A stretch of 64,000 bases of DNA from Dactylosporangium siamense. Lineage in GTDB: Bacteria; Actinomycetota; Actinomycetes; Mycobacteriales; Micromonosporaceae. Below, in pieces: positions 40,305 through 48,426 of the stretch; the first letter of the stretch is position 1, and every line of letters starts with the position of its first letter. The notes under the pieces were generated by a model. It worked only from the letters and a program-made list of their open reading frames with translations. It had not been told where the DNA came from and ran no database searches. A program made the position numbers and the translations under genes. The stretch spans positions 1-64,000 of the forward strand of contig NZ_BONQ01000137.1 of the NCBI RefSeq assembly GCF_016862795.1. The letters are read 5' to 3'.

Positions 40305-40413
40305 CCCCGGTTCCGACGGCCCCACACTCACCGCCGCCCCACAGCCCTCCGCCCCACAGCCCGAGGGCCCACAGCCCGACAGCCGTAGCCCGTGGCCCCA
40401 CAGCCCGCGGCCC

Positions 40414-40464
40414 CCGCTGATCGGAGCGGCCCGCTGATCGAAGCGGCCCGCTGATCGAAGTCGC
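40414..40464. repeat. 17-bp tandem repeat (ccgctgatcgaagcggc), three copies
   Basis: Copies at 40414-40430, 40431-40447 and 40448-40464 differ by one or two bases. The third merges with the tgatcga core that also appears at the left end of the window (93-117 and 190-213). Confidence 0.85.
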
Positions 40465-40589
40465 GCACCGGCCGCGCGGCACAGGATCAGATGGCGGGCG
40501 TTTGGCGTCATTGCCGGATTCCCACAAGCCGAAGAACCCTCGGGCACATGCCCCGAGAGTCGGGTGGCAGCACCGCTGATCTTGCTACT

Positions 40590-40633
40590 ACCTGGTTGAT
40601 GACTGGCTCTGGAACGCCACCGATCAACCAGGT
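40590..40633. promoter_or_regulatory. 11-bp inverted repeat in the FN3/GH92 spacer
   Basis: acctggttgat (40590-40600) and atcaaccaggt (40623-40633) are exactly complementary with a 22-base loop. Located between two convergent genes, it could be a bidirectional terminator or part of a decayed element. Confidence 0.4.
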
Positions 40634-40832
40634 GGCTGCGGTTTCCCGCAGTTCGGGAATGTGTGTAGGAGTGGGGGCGTGCGGGCGACCCCTGGGCTCC
40701 ACGCTTCAACGACACGGGCGGCTCAGGCCCGGCCCCGGCAACGGACACGCCGGACACTCGCGCCGGACAGTGCGGCGCCCCGGCACGGTCCCCCAGGAAA
40801 CCGTGCCGGGGCGTTCCCCCGCCCCAGGGGGC

Positions 40833-43800
40833 TCAGCCGAACGCGCGCAGCTCGTAGATCCGGGTCGCGGTGTCGGTTGTCTGCGTCGGGGTGGTGATGT
40901 TGAGCCGGACGTAGCGGCCCGAGACCCCGCTCACGGTGTGCGTGGTGTTGGCCGCGGTGTTGGCGGTGACGGTCACCGGCGTGGTCCAGGTGGTGCCGTC
41001 GTTGGAGACCTGGATGGTGAACGCCTTCGTGTTGTAGTCCGCCGACTCGCCACCGGCCTGGGCGTGCGCCACCTCGAAGCGGCTGATCGCCTTGGTGGAG
41101 CCGAGGTCGACCTGCAGCCACGCGCCGGCGACGCCGGAGCAGAACTTGTCGCTGTTGCCGCCGGAGGTGCTGCCGTTGACGGCCTTCTCGGGGCCCTCGG
41201 TGGCGCCGCAGGCGGTGCTGCCGGTGGCGGGGCGGTTGAGCGCGAGGTTCACGGGTGCCGTGGCGGAGCCATACGCCTCCAGCTCGTAGATCCGCGTCGC
41301 GCCGTCGGTGGTCTGGGTCGGGGTGGTGACGTTGATCCGCACGTATCGCGCCGACGTCGACGCGAACTGGTGGATGGTGACCGGGTCGGCGTTGTTGGTG
41401 ACGGTCGCCGGGGTCGACCAGCTGCTGCCGTCCGTGGACAGCTGCACGGTGAACGCCTTGGTGTTCAAGGTGGCCGGTTCCGCGCCGGCGCCGGCGTGCT
41501 TGACGACGACCTTGTTCACCGTCTGGGTGGAGCCGAGGTCGACCTGCACATAGGCGCCCGCGACGGTGGAGCAGAACTTGTCGGTGTTGCCGCCGGTGAC
41601 GCTGCCGTTGACGGCCTTGGCCGCGGACTCGTCGGCGGCGCACGCGGTGGAGCCGCTCGCGGCCTTGCCGAGCGCCAGGTTCGTCTGCGGGGCGGGCGGC
41701 GTGGTGTGGTTCGACGACGGCGGGGTGTCGCCGGCGCCGGTGCCCCACGTGCCGGGCGTGCCCGTCACCGTGTAGGCGAGGTTGCCGCCGTGCGCGATGT
41801 CGGCCTGGGACAGCCAGGTGCGGCTGAAGCCGGTGCCGTTCCACGACGCCGTGCCGATGTAGCGGTTGCTGTCGCTGACCGACGGTGCGGTGATGTTCAG
41901 CGTGCCGCCCTGCTGGCTGCCATACGAACCGATGGTGACCTTCGCCGACGGGAACTGCGGGGTGCTGACCCCGTAGAAGTTGGCGCCGTTCATCAGCGGG
42001 TAGAGGCCCAGCGACGAGAACACGTACCAGGCGGACATGGTGCCCAGGTCGTCGTTGCCGGTCACGCCGTTCGGCCCGTTGGTGAACAGGGTGTAGGCGG
42101 CCCGCAGCACCGTCGAGGTCTTGTACGGCTGGCCCGTCCACAGGTACGTGTACGGCGCGAGCAGGTCCGGCTCGTTGTTCGGGTTGTACGTGGTGAAGCT
42201 GTAGTAGTCGTAGGCGCCGTTGACCCAGGTGTTGTGCGCGGTCCCCGACGGGTCGGTCAGCAGGTTGCTGTAGGCGAAGAAGCTGTCGAGCCGGTTGTTC
42301 GTGGCGGTCTTGCCGCCGAGCAGCGACACGAGGCCGTCCGGGTCCTGCGGGACGAGCCACTGGTACTGGTACGCGCCGGCCTCGTGGAACGTGTGCGAGC
42401 CGTCCGTCGGCGAATACGGGCTGCCCCACGCGCCGTTGGCGTTGCGGGGGCGGAAGGTGCCGACCGACGGGTCGAACAGGTTGCGGTAGTTCTGACCGCG
42501 GGCCTCGAACATGGTGGCGTCGGCGGTGTTGCCCAGCGCCCGGGCCATGATCGCCAGCGACGAGTCCGCCGCCGCGTATTCGAGGGTGGCCGAGCTCGGG
42601 AACTTGCAGTCGTGGTCCATCGGCAGCACCGGGCCGCACGTGACGCCGGTCGGGATGTAGCCCAGCGACGCGTAGTACGGGTTGCCGTTGCGGCCGTTGA
42701 TGTTCGTCGGCACCGCGGTGGCATTCTTGCGGAGCGCGGTGTAGATCTGCGTCTCGTAGCCGTTGAGCAGCCCCCGCGCCCACAGGTCGACGAGGAACGG
42801 CGTGACGGGGTCGCCGGTCATCGTGTTCGTCTCGGTGTTGGCGAGGGACCACTTCGGCAGCCAGCCGAGCTCACGGTCGACCGCGAGCAGCGACAGCCCG
42901 TAGTCCCGGGCGACCTGCGGTTCGAGCAGGGCGACCAGCTGGTTCTGCGCCCGATACGTGTCCCACAGCGAGAACGTCTGATACGGCGTGTAGCCGGACG
43001 CGGTGCGCACCACGTTGTCGAAGCCGCGATACTGCCCGTTGACGTCGCCGGCGAGGTTCGGGTGCAGCAGCGAGTGATACAGCGACGTGTAGAACGCGAC
43101 CTGCCGGTCGGTGGTGCCGCCGTCGACCTCGGCCTTGTGCAGCTTCGCGTTCCAGGTGTCGCGCGCGGCGTTGCGGATCGTGTCGAAGTTGAACCCGGCG
43201 GCGCTGGTCTCCGCGGTGAGGTTGGCCTGCGCGCCGGCGATCCCGGTGTAGGAGAGCCCGACCTTGGCCGTGACGACGCGGTCCGACGAGGTGTCGAAGC
43301 GGACCCAGCCGCCCTTGGCGCCGGTGCCGCTGGAGGTGCGGCTGCCGCCGGTGAACGTGGTGCCCGACCACGTGCCGAACGACGCGAACGGCCGGCTGAA
43401 CTTGGCCGAGAAATACACCGTGTGCGCCGGTGCCGTGGCGCAGAACCCGGCCGTCGTCACCGACCCCTCGACGGTGTCGCTGTTGACGATCGAGATCGAC
43501 GAGGACTGCGCGCCGGTGCCGCTGCCCCGCGCCTGCGCGGTGTTGAACAGCACGTTGGCCTGGGTGCTCGACGGGAACGTGTATCGCTGCCAGCCGCTGC
43601 GCAGCGTCGCCGTCAGCTCGGTGGTGACCCCGTTGGGCGTCGCGAGCCGGTAGTAGCCGGCCGTCGCCTGCTCCTGGGCGTGGTTGAGCGTCTGCCCATA
43701 GGTGTTGGGGTCGGCGGAGTTGACCGCCCCGACGGTCGGCATCAGCGGCACCTCACCCTGCACCGGGCAGCCGACACCGGACAGGTGGGTGTTGGAGAAG

Positions 43801-44042
43801 CCCCAGACCTTGGTGTGGTCGTAGTTGTAGCCGGTGCCGTGGCCGGTGTCCGGGCTGACCTGCACCATGCCGAACGGCAGCGCCGCACCGGGGAAGGTGT
43901 TGCCCTCCTTCTGGGTGCCGATCATCGGGTTGACCAGCGTGGTCAGGTCCGTCGGCACGGCCGCGTGCGCCGGCAGCGCGGGCAGGCCGGCGACCGCCGC
44001 CGCGACCGCCACCAGCAGTGTGCTGAACCGCAGTCTTCTCAC
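40833..44042 (-). CDS. Secreted GH92 alpha-mannosidase with two F5/8-type C modules
   Basis: The 1069-residue exported enzyme has a Sec signal (F-S-T-L-L-V-A-V-A-A-A-V, cleavage after A-H-A near 27), a GH92 domain (about 30-750) and two discoidin/CBM32-like domains (about 780-915 and 930-1069) joined by a Pro/Thr linker. GH92 hallmarks are V-N-P-M-I-G-T, P-F-G-M-V-Q-V-S-P-D-T, F-S-L-W-D-T-Y-R and G-N-D-D-L-G-T-M-S-A-W-Y-V-F near 660. The family removes alpha-mannose using calcium. The two C-terminal modules are clear duplicates (shared D-K-F-C, V-D-L-G-S-T, T-R-I-Y-E-L). GTG 44042 is preferred because GGAG precedes it and the signal peptide starts there. Confidence 0.9.
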   Translation of the reverse strand: MRRLRFSTLLVAVAAAVAGLPALPAHAAVPTDLTTLVNPMIGTQKEGNTFPGAALPFGMVQVSPDTGHGTGYNYDHTKVWGFSNTHLSGVGCPVQGEVPLMPTVGAVNSADPNTYGQTLNHAQEQATAGYYRLATPNGVTTELTATLRSGWQRYTFPSSTQANVLFNTAQARGSGTGAQSSSISIVNSDTVEGSVTTAGFCATAPAHTVYFSAKFSRPFASFGTWSGTTFTGGSRTSSGTGAKGGWVRFDTSSDRVVTAKVGLSYTGIAGAQANLTAETSAAGFNFDTIRNAARDTWNAKLHKAEVDGGTTDRQVAFYTSLYHSLLHPNLAGDVNGQYRGFDNVVRTASGYTPYQTFSLWDTYRAQNQLVALLEPQVARDYGLSLLAVDRELGWLPKWSLANTETNTMTGDPVTPFLVDLWARGLLNGYETQIYTALRKNATAVPTNINGRNGNPYYASLGYIPTGVTCGPVLPMDHDCKFPSSATLEYAAADSSLAIMARALGNTADATMFEARGQNYRNLFDPSVGTFRPRNANGAWGSPYSPTDGSHTFHEAGAYQYQWLVPQDPDGLVSLLGGKTATNNRLDSFFAYSNLLTDPSGTAHNTWVNGAYDYYSFTTYNPNNEPDLLAPYTYLWTGQPYKTSTVLRAAYTLFTNGPNGVTGNDDLGTMSAWYVFSSLGLYPLMNGANFYGVSTPQFPSAKVTIGSYGSQQGGTLNITAPSVSDSNRYIGTASWNGTGFSRTWLSQADIAHGGNLAYTVTGTPGTWGTGAGDTPPSSNHTTPPAPQTNLALGKAASGSTACAADESAAKAVNGSVTGGNTDKFCSTVAGAYVQVDLGSTQTVNKVVVKHAGAGAEPATLNTKAFTVQLSTDGSSWSTPATVTNNADPVTIHQFASTSARYVRINVTTPTQTTDGATRIYELEAYGSATAPVNLALNRPATGSTACGATEGPEKAVNGSTSGGNSDKFCSGVAGAWLQVDLGSTKAISRFEVAHAQAGGESADYNTKAFTIQVSNDGTTWTTPVTVTANTAANTTHTVSGVSGRYVRLNITTPTQTTDTATRIYELRAFG

Positions 44043-44368
44043 AAACGCTCCGATCAGGTGCCCCAGGGCGAGCACCACCGCCGGCAGCACCCGTCTGGCG
44101 GTGCGCCGTTGCGTGGCCGGTCGCTGTGGGGGATGGCTTTGGGCTACTCGGGGGTGGGCGGGCGAGCGGGGGTCACCGCCCTCGGCCGCCGATACCGAGG
44201 TGCGTGCTCAATCGAATCCGGCGGAAGGTTGCGAGGCTTCCTGCCGTGAAGGTTCGTCGCTCCACCGAGTTCTGTCAATACTTGACATTTGCCACAGCCG
44301 TCGATCCCCGTCATGCCCAGGAACCTATCGCCGGGGTACGACACGTTTTCCCGGCGCCGGACAGCGAA
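44043..44368. other. Intergenic region upstream of the GH92 gene
   Basis: About 325 bp without a supported gene lie between GH92 and the terminator of the YggT gene. It contains the palindrome tgtcaatacttgaca (44273-44287). No ribosome binding site or coding-biased frame was seen other than the GH92 leader. Confidence 0.55.
44273..44287. promoter_or_regulatory. Palindrome tgtcaatacttgaca upstream of GH92
   Basis: tgtcaa-tac-ttgaca has perfect 6-bp arms and reads TTGACA on either strand. It lies about 230 bp upstream of the GH92 start and may be an operator or overlap a -35 element. Confidence 0.4.
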
Positions 44369-44395
44369 GCGCCCGCCGCAAAATGCGGCGGGCGC
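44369..44395 (-). terminator. Hairpin terminator after yggT-like gene
   Basis: gcgcccgccgc (44369-44379) pairs perfectly with gcggcgggcgc (44385-44395) around an aaaat loop, 17 bp after the stop of the minus-strand YggT gene. Strong stem, no U-tract. Confidence 0.75.
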
Positions 44396-44411
44396 GGGGT
44401 GAGCGACAGGG

Positions 44412-44687
44412 TCAGATGACGGCGCGCAGGATCACGATCGCCAGGAACACCACGATGAACGCCAGGTCGATCGCCATGCCGCCCAGGCGCAGCGGGGGCA
44501 GGACGCGGCGGACCGGCGCCAGGATCGGCTCGGTGACCGCGAAGACGCCCGCGGTCGCCCGGGACCTGACCGAGCCGTGCGCGGACGGGCCGGCGAGCAC
44601 GACGCTCCAGTCGAGGACGGCGCGCGCGATCAGCAACACCTGCATCAGCAGCAGCACCAGACTCACGATGCCGAGAACAAGACCCAT
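44412..44687 (-). CDS. YggT-family membrane protein
   Basis: The 91-residue protein has two membrane helices (L-V-L-G-I-V-S-L-V-L-L-L-M-Q-V-L-L-I and I-D-L-A-F-I-V-V-F-L-A-I-V-I-L) joined by a polar segment with T-E-P-I-L-A-P-V-R-R-V-L-P-P, the YggT signature. In actinobacteria this family usually sits in the division cluster near sepF; here it is isolated, so it is probably a second copy. Function is in envelope biology but not defined. It is divergent from the GGDEF-EAL gene. Confidence 0.85.
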   Translation of the reverse strand: MGLVLGIVSLVLLLMQVLLIARAVLDWSVVLAGPSAHGSVRSRATAGVFAVTEPILAPVRRVLPPLRLGGMAIDLAFIVVFLAIVILRAVI

Positions 44688-44775
44688 GTGGTGCCTCCAG
44701 TGACCGGGTGGGACGTCGACTCAACTGTGCGTCACGGATCTGTGGATCCGCTGAGTGCCGGCTGAGATTTGATTC

Positions 44776-47199
44776 ATGATCGGGGGCGGCGTGCCGATGC
44801 CGACCTGTGTGAGCGGTGTGGCTGCCTGGCGTCCGACCCGACTGTTGCTCGCGGCCGGCGCCGTGCTGGTGCTCGCCGAGGCGTGGTTCGTGGTGGGGTT
44901 GACGCGGCCGACGCCGCAGCTGGTGAGCTGGCTCGCGATGCCTCCGGCGGTCGGGTTCGCGGTGCTGGCTTGCTGGACGACGAGCGCCGCGCCCGACCTG
45001 GCGCCGGGCGCCCGGCGGTTCTGGCGCCACATCGGGATCGGCATGGCCGTGATCGGGCTCGGCGGCGTCAGCAACGCCTTCGACACGATTCTCGGATACG
45101 TCGCGCCGCAGCACGTGAGCACCCTCACGTCCGCGATCTACATGGCTGGCCTGCTGTTCATCCTCTGGGGTCTGCTGCGGATCCCCGGCGCGCACCGCAG
45201 CCGCGGCGAGTGGCTGCGGTTCGGCCTGGACACCGCGACGGTCCTGGTCACCGTGATCACCTTCGCGTGGCACTTCGTCTTCCAGCACTGGGAGCGATGG
45301 TCCGGCGGGAACACCACCGGCACCTGGGCGGTCCTGTCGATCGTGGCGACCGGGGCGGTGTGCGTGTTCGCCTTCGTCAAGGTGGCCTTCACCGGCACCG
45401 GCCCTCTCGACCGGCCAAGCCTCTACCTGCTGGCGCTCGCCGGCGGCGCGGGCGCGACCGGCGGGGCGTTGACGCCGCTGCTGACCGACCGGCCGTATCT
45501 CAACGGCACGCCCGTCGTCCTGCCCCTGACCTGTTTCATCCTGTGCCTGGCCGCGGACCGGCAGCGGCGCGCGGCCGGGGTCGAGCCGGCGGCGGCGGTG
45601 CGGCGCGAGCGGCGGCCGTTCGTGCCGTACCTGGCGGTCTTCGCCACCGGGATGCTGCTGCTGGCCGACGCGGCCGACCAGGGCGACGACGTGTTCGGCG
45701 TGGCCTGCGGCACGGTGGTGCTCGTCCTGCTCGTCGCCGCCCGGCAGGCCGCCGCGCTGCGCGACAACGCCGTGCTCGTCGACACGCTCGACAGCCGGCT
45801 GCGGGAGCTCGAGGAGTACCAGCAGACCCTCGCCTGGCAGGCCACCCATGACGCCCTGACCGGGCTGGCGAACCGGCGGTTGCTCATGCAGTACACCGGC
45901 GAAACCCTGCGGACGGGTCCGGTCGCGGTGGCACTGATCGACGTCGACGACTTCAAAGGCATCAACGACGACCTCGGCCACGCCGTCGGCGACGCCCTGC
46001 TCAGCGCGGTCGCGGCCCGGCTGTCGCAGCTGCGGCCCGACGGGGGCCTGGTCGCCCGGCTCGGCGGCGACGAGTACGCGCTGGTCTTCCGCACCGATGA
46101 CGAGGCGCGGGCCCGGCAGGTCCTCGCCGAGCTGACCACGGAGCTGCGCCGGCCCCTCGACGCCGCCGGGCACGCCCTGGTGGTGGAGGCCAGCATCGGC
46201 CTAGCGCTGTCGGGGCAGGAGCGACAGGAGCGGCAAGAGCGGCACGAGCGGCACGAGCGGCAGGAGCGGCAGGAGCGGCACGAGCAGCAGGAGCAGCAGG
46301 ACCCCGTGACCGCGGAGGAGCTGCTGCGCCGCGCGGACGTCGCCATGTACGAGGCGAAGGCCCAGGGCAAGGGGCGCCGGGTCACCTACGAGCCGGCGCT
46401 GGACCAGCACAGCGCCGAACAGGCCCGCACCGCCGCCGACCTACGCGTCGCGCTGGACACCGGGCAGCTGCGGCTGCACTACCAGCCGATCGTGCGGCTG
46501 TCCGACGCCCAGACCGTCGCCGTGGAGGCGCTCGTGCGGTGGCATCACCCGGAGCGGGGCATGATCCGCCCGGACCTGTTCATCCCGGCCGCGGAACGCA
46601 CCGGCCTCATCGTCCCCGTCGGCCAGTGGGTGCTGACCGAGGCCTGCCGCCAGGCCGCCCGCTGGCGCGACGAGCTCGGCGCGCTGGAATACGTGTCGGT
46701 CAACGTGTCGCCGCGGCAGCTGCGCGAGGCCGGGTTCGCCGCGCAGGTCCAGGCGACCCTGCTCCGCTTCGGCCTGCACCCGCGGCACCTCACCGTCGAG
46801 GTCACCGAGACGGCCGTGTTCGACGGCGGCTCCGGCCTGGAGGAGCTGCACCAGCTCAAGCGCCTCGGCGTCAACGTCGCCCTCGACGACTTCGGCACCG
46901 GCCACTCGTCGCTCGGTCTGCTGCGCACCTGCCCGGTCGACCTGCTGAAGGTCGACAAGTCCTTCATCGACAACATCACCGACCAGGGCGAGCGTTCCGT
47001 GATCGCCGAGGCCCTCATCGGCATCAGCGACGGTCTGCGCCTGCGCGCCGTCGCCGAGGGCGTGGAGACCCAGGCGCAGGCGGACGTGCTGCTGCGGCTC
47101 GGGTACCGCTACGCCCAGGGCTACCACTTCGGCCGCCCGATGCCCGCCGAGGACCTGCCGGCCCACCTGAACGCGGCCCACCCGGCGGCCGTCGGCTAA
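44776..47199 (+). CDS. Membrane-bound GGDEF-EAL c-di-GMP enzyme
   Basis: The 807-residue protein has roughly eight N-terminal membrane helices (residues 20-315), a GGDEF domain (about 345-515) and an EAL domain (about 545-800). The cyclase motif is R-L-G-G-D-E-Y (Asp/Glu kept, Phe to Tyr); no R-x-x-D inhibitory site precedes it. The EAL domain keeps E-A-L-V-R-W, Y-V-S-V-N-V-S, E-V-T-E-T, D-D-F-G-T-G-H-S-S, K-V-D-K-S-F-I and A-E-G-V-E-T, so phosphodiesterase activity looks intact. A Gln/Glu/Arg/His-rich insert (about 480-507) interrupts the GGDEF domain. The start could be 44776 or the ATG at 44797 with gggggcgg. Its stop codon overlaps the convergent gene's stop. Confidence 0.9.
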   Translation: MIGGGVPMPTCVSGVAAWRPTRLLLAAGAVLVLAEAWFVVGLTRPTPQLVSWLAMPPAVGFAVLACWTTSAAPDLAPGARRFWRHIGIGMAVIGLGGVSNAFDTILGYVAPQHVSTLTSAIYMAGLLFILWGLLRIPGAHRSRGEWLRFGLDTATVLVTVITFAWHFVFQHWERWSGGNTTGTWAVLSIVATGAVCVFAFVKVAFTGTGPLDRPSLYLLALAGGAGATGGALTPLLTDRPYLNGTPVVLPLTCFILCLAADRQRRAAGVEPAAAVRRERRPFVPYLAVFATGMLLLADAADQGDDVFGVACGTVVLVLLVAARQAAALRDNAVLVDTLDSRLRELEEYQQTLAWQATHDALTGLANRRLLMQYTGETLRTGPVAVALIDVDDFKGINDDLGHAVGDALLSAVAARLSQLRPDGGLVARLGGDEYALVFRTDDEARARQVLAELTTELRRPLDAAGHALVVEASIGLALSGQERQERQERHERHERQERQERHEQQEQQDPVTAEELLRRADVAMYEAKAQGKGRRVTYEPALDQHSAEQARTAADLRVALDTGQLRLHYQPIVRLSDAQTVAVEALVRWHHPERGMIRPDLFIPAAERTGLIVPVGQWVLTEACRQAARWRDELGALEYVSVNVSPRQLREAGFAAQVQATLLRFGLHPRHLTVEVTETAVFDGGSGLEELHQLKRLGVNVALDDFGTGHSSLGLLRTCPVDLLKVDKSFIDNITDQGERSVIAEALIGISDGLRLRAVAEGVETQAQADVLLRLGYRYAQGYHFGRPMPAEDLPAHLNAAHPAAVG
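46216..46299 (+). repeat. 9/15-bp in-frame repeat in the GGDEF domain
   Basis: Repeated caggagcgg and cacgagcgg units encode about 28 residues of E-R-Q/H and E-Q-Q character between the active-site half and the C-terminal half of the GGDEF domain. Copies are nearly identical. Confidence 0.85.
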
Positions 47200-48389
47200 G
47201 GGCCCCCGATCCGGGCGGCCGCGGCGGCACGGACCTCAGGCGTCTCCATCGGGTCGTCGCGCAGGACGTCGAGCCGGCGACGGATCACGGCGCTCAGCGG
47301 CACATGCGCGGCGGCGAACTCGCGGACGTCGCCCTCGCAGTCCCACAGCCCCTCCGTGAGGAACCGTTCGGCGCCGCCGGGATCGAGCGCGACGAGCGCC
47401 CGCAGGTACGCGGCCCGCTCGAACGTGTGCGGCGTGCACCAGGCGCGGCGCAGCTTCGGCAGCCCGGCCCGGACGCCGATGCGCGCGAAGCCCTTCGCGA
47501 GGTCCTCGAATCCGCAGAGCATGCCGTCGCGGCCGTCCAGCCACGCCCACGCCCGCAGCAGCGCGGGCCCGTCGGACTCGTCGCCGTGCTCCGCGAGGAT
47601 CAGGCACGCGGACCAGAACAACGGATGCTCCGGCCGCGCGGCCCAGGTCCGGGCGTGCGGGACGGCCGGCGCGCCGATCTTGCACACGGCGCTGCCGAAC
47701 GATCCGTGCAGGTCCGCCGGCACCGCGTCGGCGAGGTCGAGCAGCGCCGGCTGCGGGCCCCGCCGGTCCAGTTCCCGCAGCGCGGCGCGATCACCCGTGC
47801 GGACCGCGGCAAGGAGGTCCTCGACCGTGTCGTCGCTGACCGGTCGCGGTGGGCCGGGCCGGGACGCGGCGACCCGCGCGGCGATCCAGCCGTCCCGCTC
47901 GGCCCAGTCCGTCCACGGCGGCCCGGCCCAGAAGATCATGTCCTCGACGCCGGCCATCCGGGGCGCGACCAGCGGCAGCAGGTCGTCCCACAGCTCGCGG
48001 GGCCAATCGTGGGCGATGTCGTGCAGGACGTCGAGCCAGCCGGGTCCGTCGCGGACATACGCCGGCAGCGCGTCGAGCGCGGTCGGGTCGCCGGCCCGGC
48101 CGAGGACTGTCAGGACCTCGCGGGTGTTGCCGAAGGCGTTGTCGTCGTCCTCACCGTGGTCCTCGCGGAGCAGGTCGACCAGCCGTCCGACCGGCAGCCG
48201 CAGGTCGCGAACCAGGCGCGCGAGGTACACGGCGCGCTCGTCGACCGACCAGTTCCAGCGGTAGTCCCGCCGGACACAGGCGAACACGTCATCGGGCCCC
48301 GCCCGCACGGCGCCCCGCCCGAGCCCGCGCTGCAGCGCGCCGGCCACGGTGCGCGGCGAATCGTAGTACCACTCGCTCAAGAACCCCAT
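47196..48389 (-). CDS. Hypothetical helical-repeat protein
   Basis: The 397-residue protein is helical with repeated A-x-x-x-L-x-A-L-x-x-L-D and R-A-A-Y-L-R-A-L-V-A-L units, resembling HEAT-like/PBS-lyase repeats, interspersed with Trp-rich segments (D-W-P-R-E-L-W-D-D-L-L, F-W-A-G-P-P-W-T-D-W). It has no signal or membrane segment. I do not recognise a family. The ATG at 48389 places the start just after the divergent epoxide hydrolase leader; an upstream start would overlap that gene. Its TAG and the GGDEF-EAL gene's TAA overlap. Confidence 0.6.
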   Translation of the reverse strand: MGFLSEWYYDSPRTVAGALQRGLGRGAVRAGPDDVFACVRRDYRWNWSVDERAVYLARLVRDLRLPVGRLVDLLREDHGEDDDNAFGNTREVLTVLGRAGDPTALDALPAYVRDGPGWLDVLHDIAHDWPRELWDDLLPLVAPRMAGVEDMIFWAGPPWTDWAERDGWIAARVAASRPGPPRPVSDDTVEDLLAAVRTGDRAALRELDRRGPQPALLDLADAVPADLHGSFGSAVCKIGAPAVPHARTWAARPEHPLFWSACLILAEHGDESDGPALLRAWAWLDGRDGMLCGFEDLAKGFARIGVRAGLPKLRRAWCTPHTFERAAYLRALVALDPGGAERFLTEGLWDCEGDVREFAAAHVPLSAVIRRRLDVLRDDPMETPEVRAAAAARIGGP

Positions 48390-48426
48390 GATCCGCCGAA
48401 CCAGACGCCGGGGGAAGATGATCGGC

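Larger units (their letters stand above)
40305..40832. other. 528-bp intergenic region with repeats and dyads
   Basis: No gene is supported in this convergent spacer. The left part repeats gccccacagccc and then ccgctgatcgaagcggc (40414-40464). A tgatcga-family core follows at 40452-40474. Downstream are a dyad ctcggg-cacatgc-cccgag (about 40534-40552) and acctggttgat/atcaaccaggt (40590-40600 with 40623-40633). A weak integrase-like translation appears on the minus strand at 40508-40702 (reported as a finding, not as a gene). Confidence 0.6.

Noticed and set aside
40491-44249. A 1250-codon plus-strand frame across the GH92 gene
   Set aside because: Val/Arg/Gly-rich antisense translation of a clearly conserved GH92 protein; no domain.
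44273-44287. TTGACA in the palindrome as a definite -35 promoter element
   Set aside because: No matching -10 at 16-18 bp on either strand, so recorded only as a possible operator.
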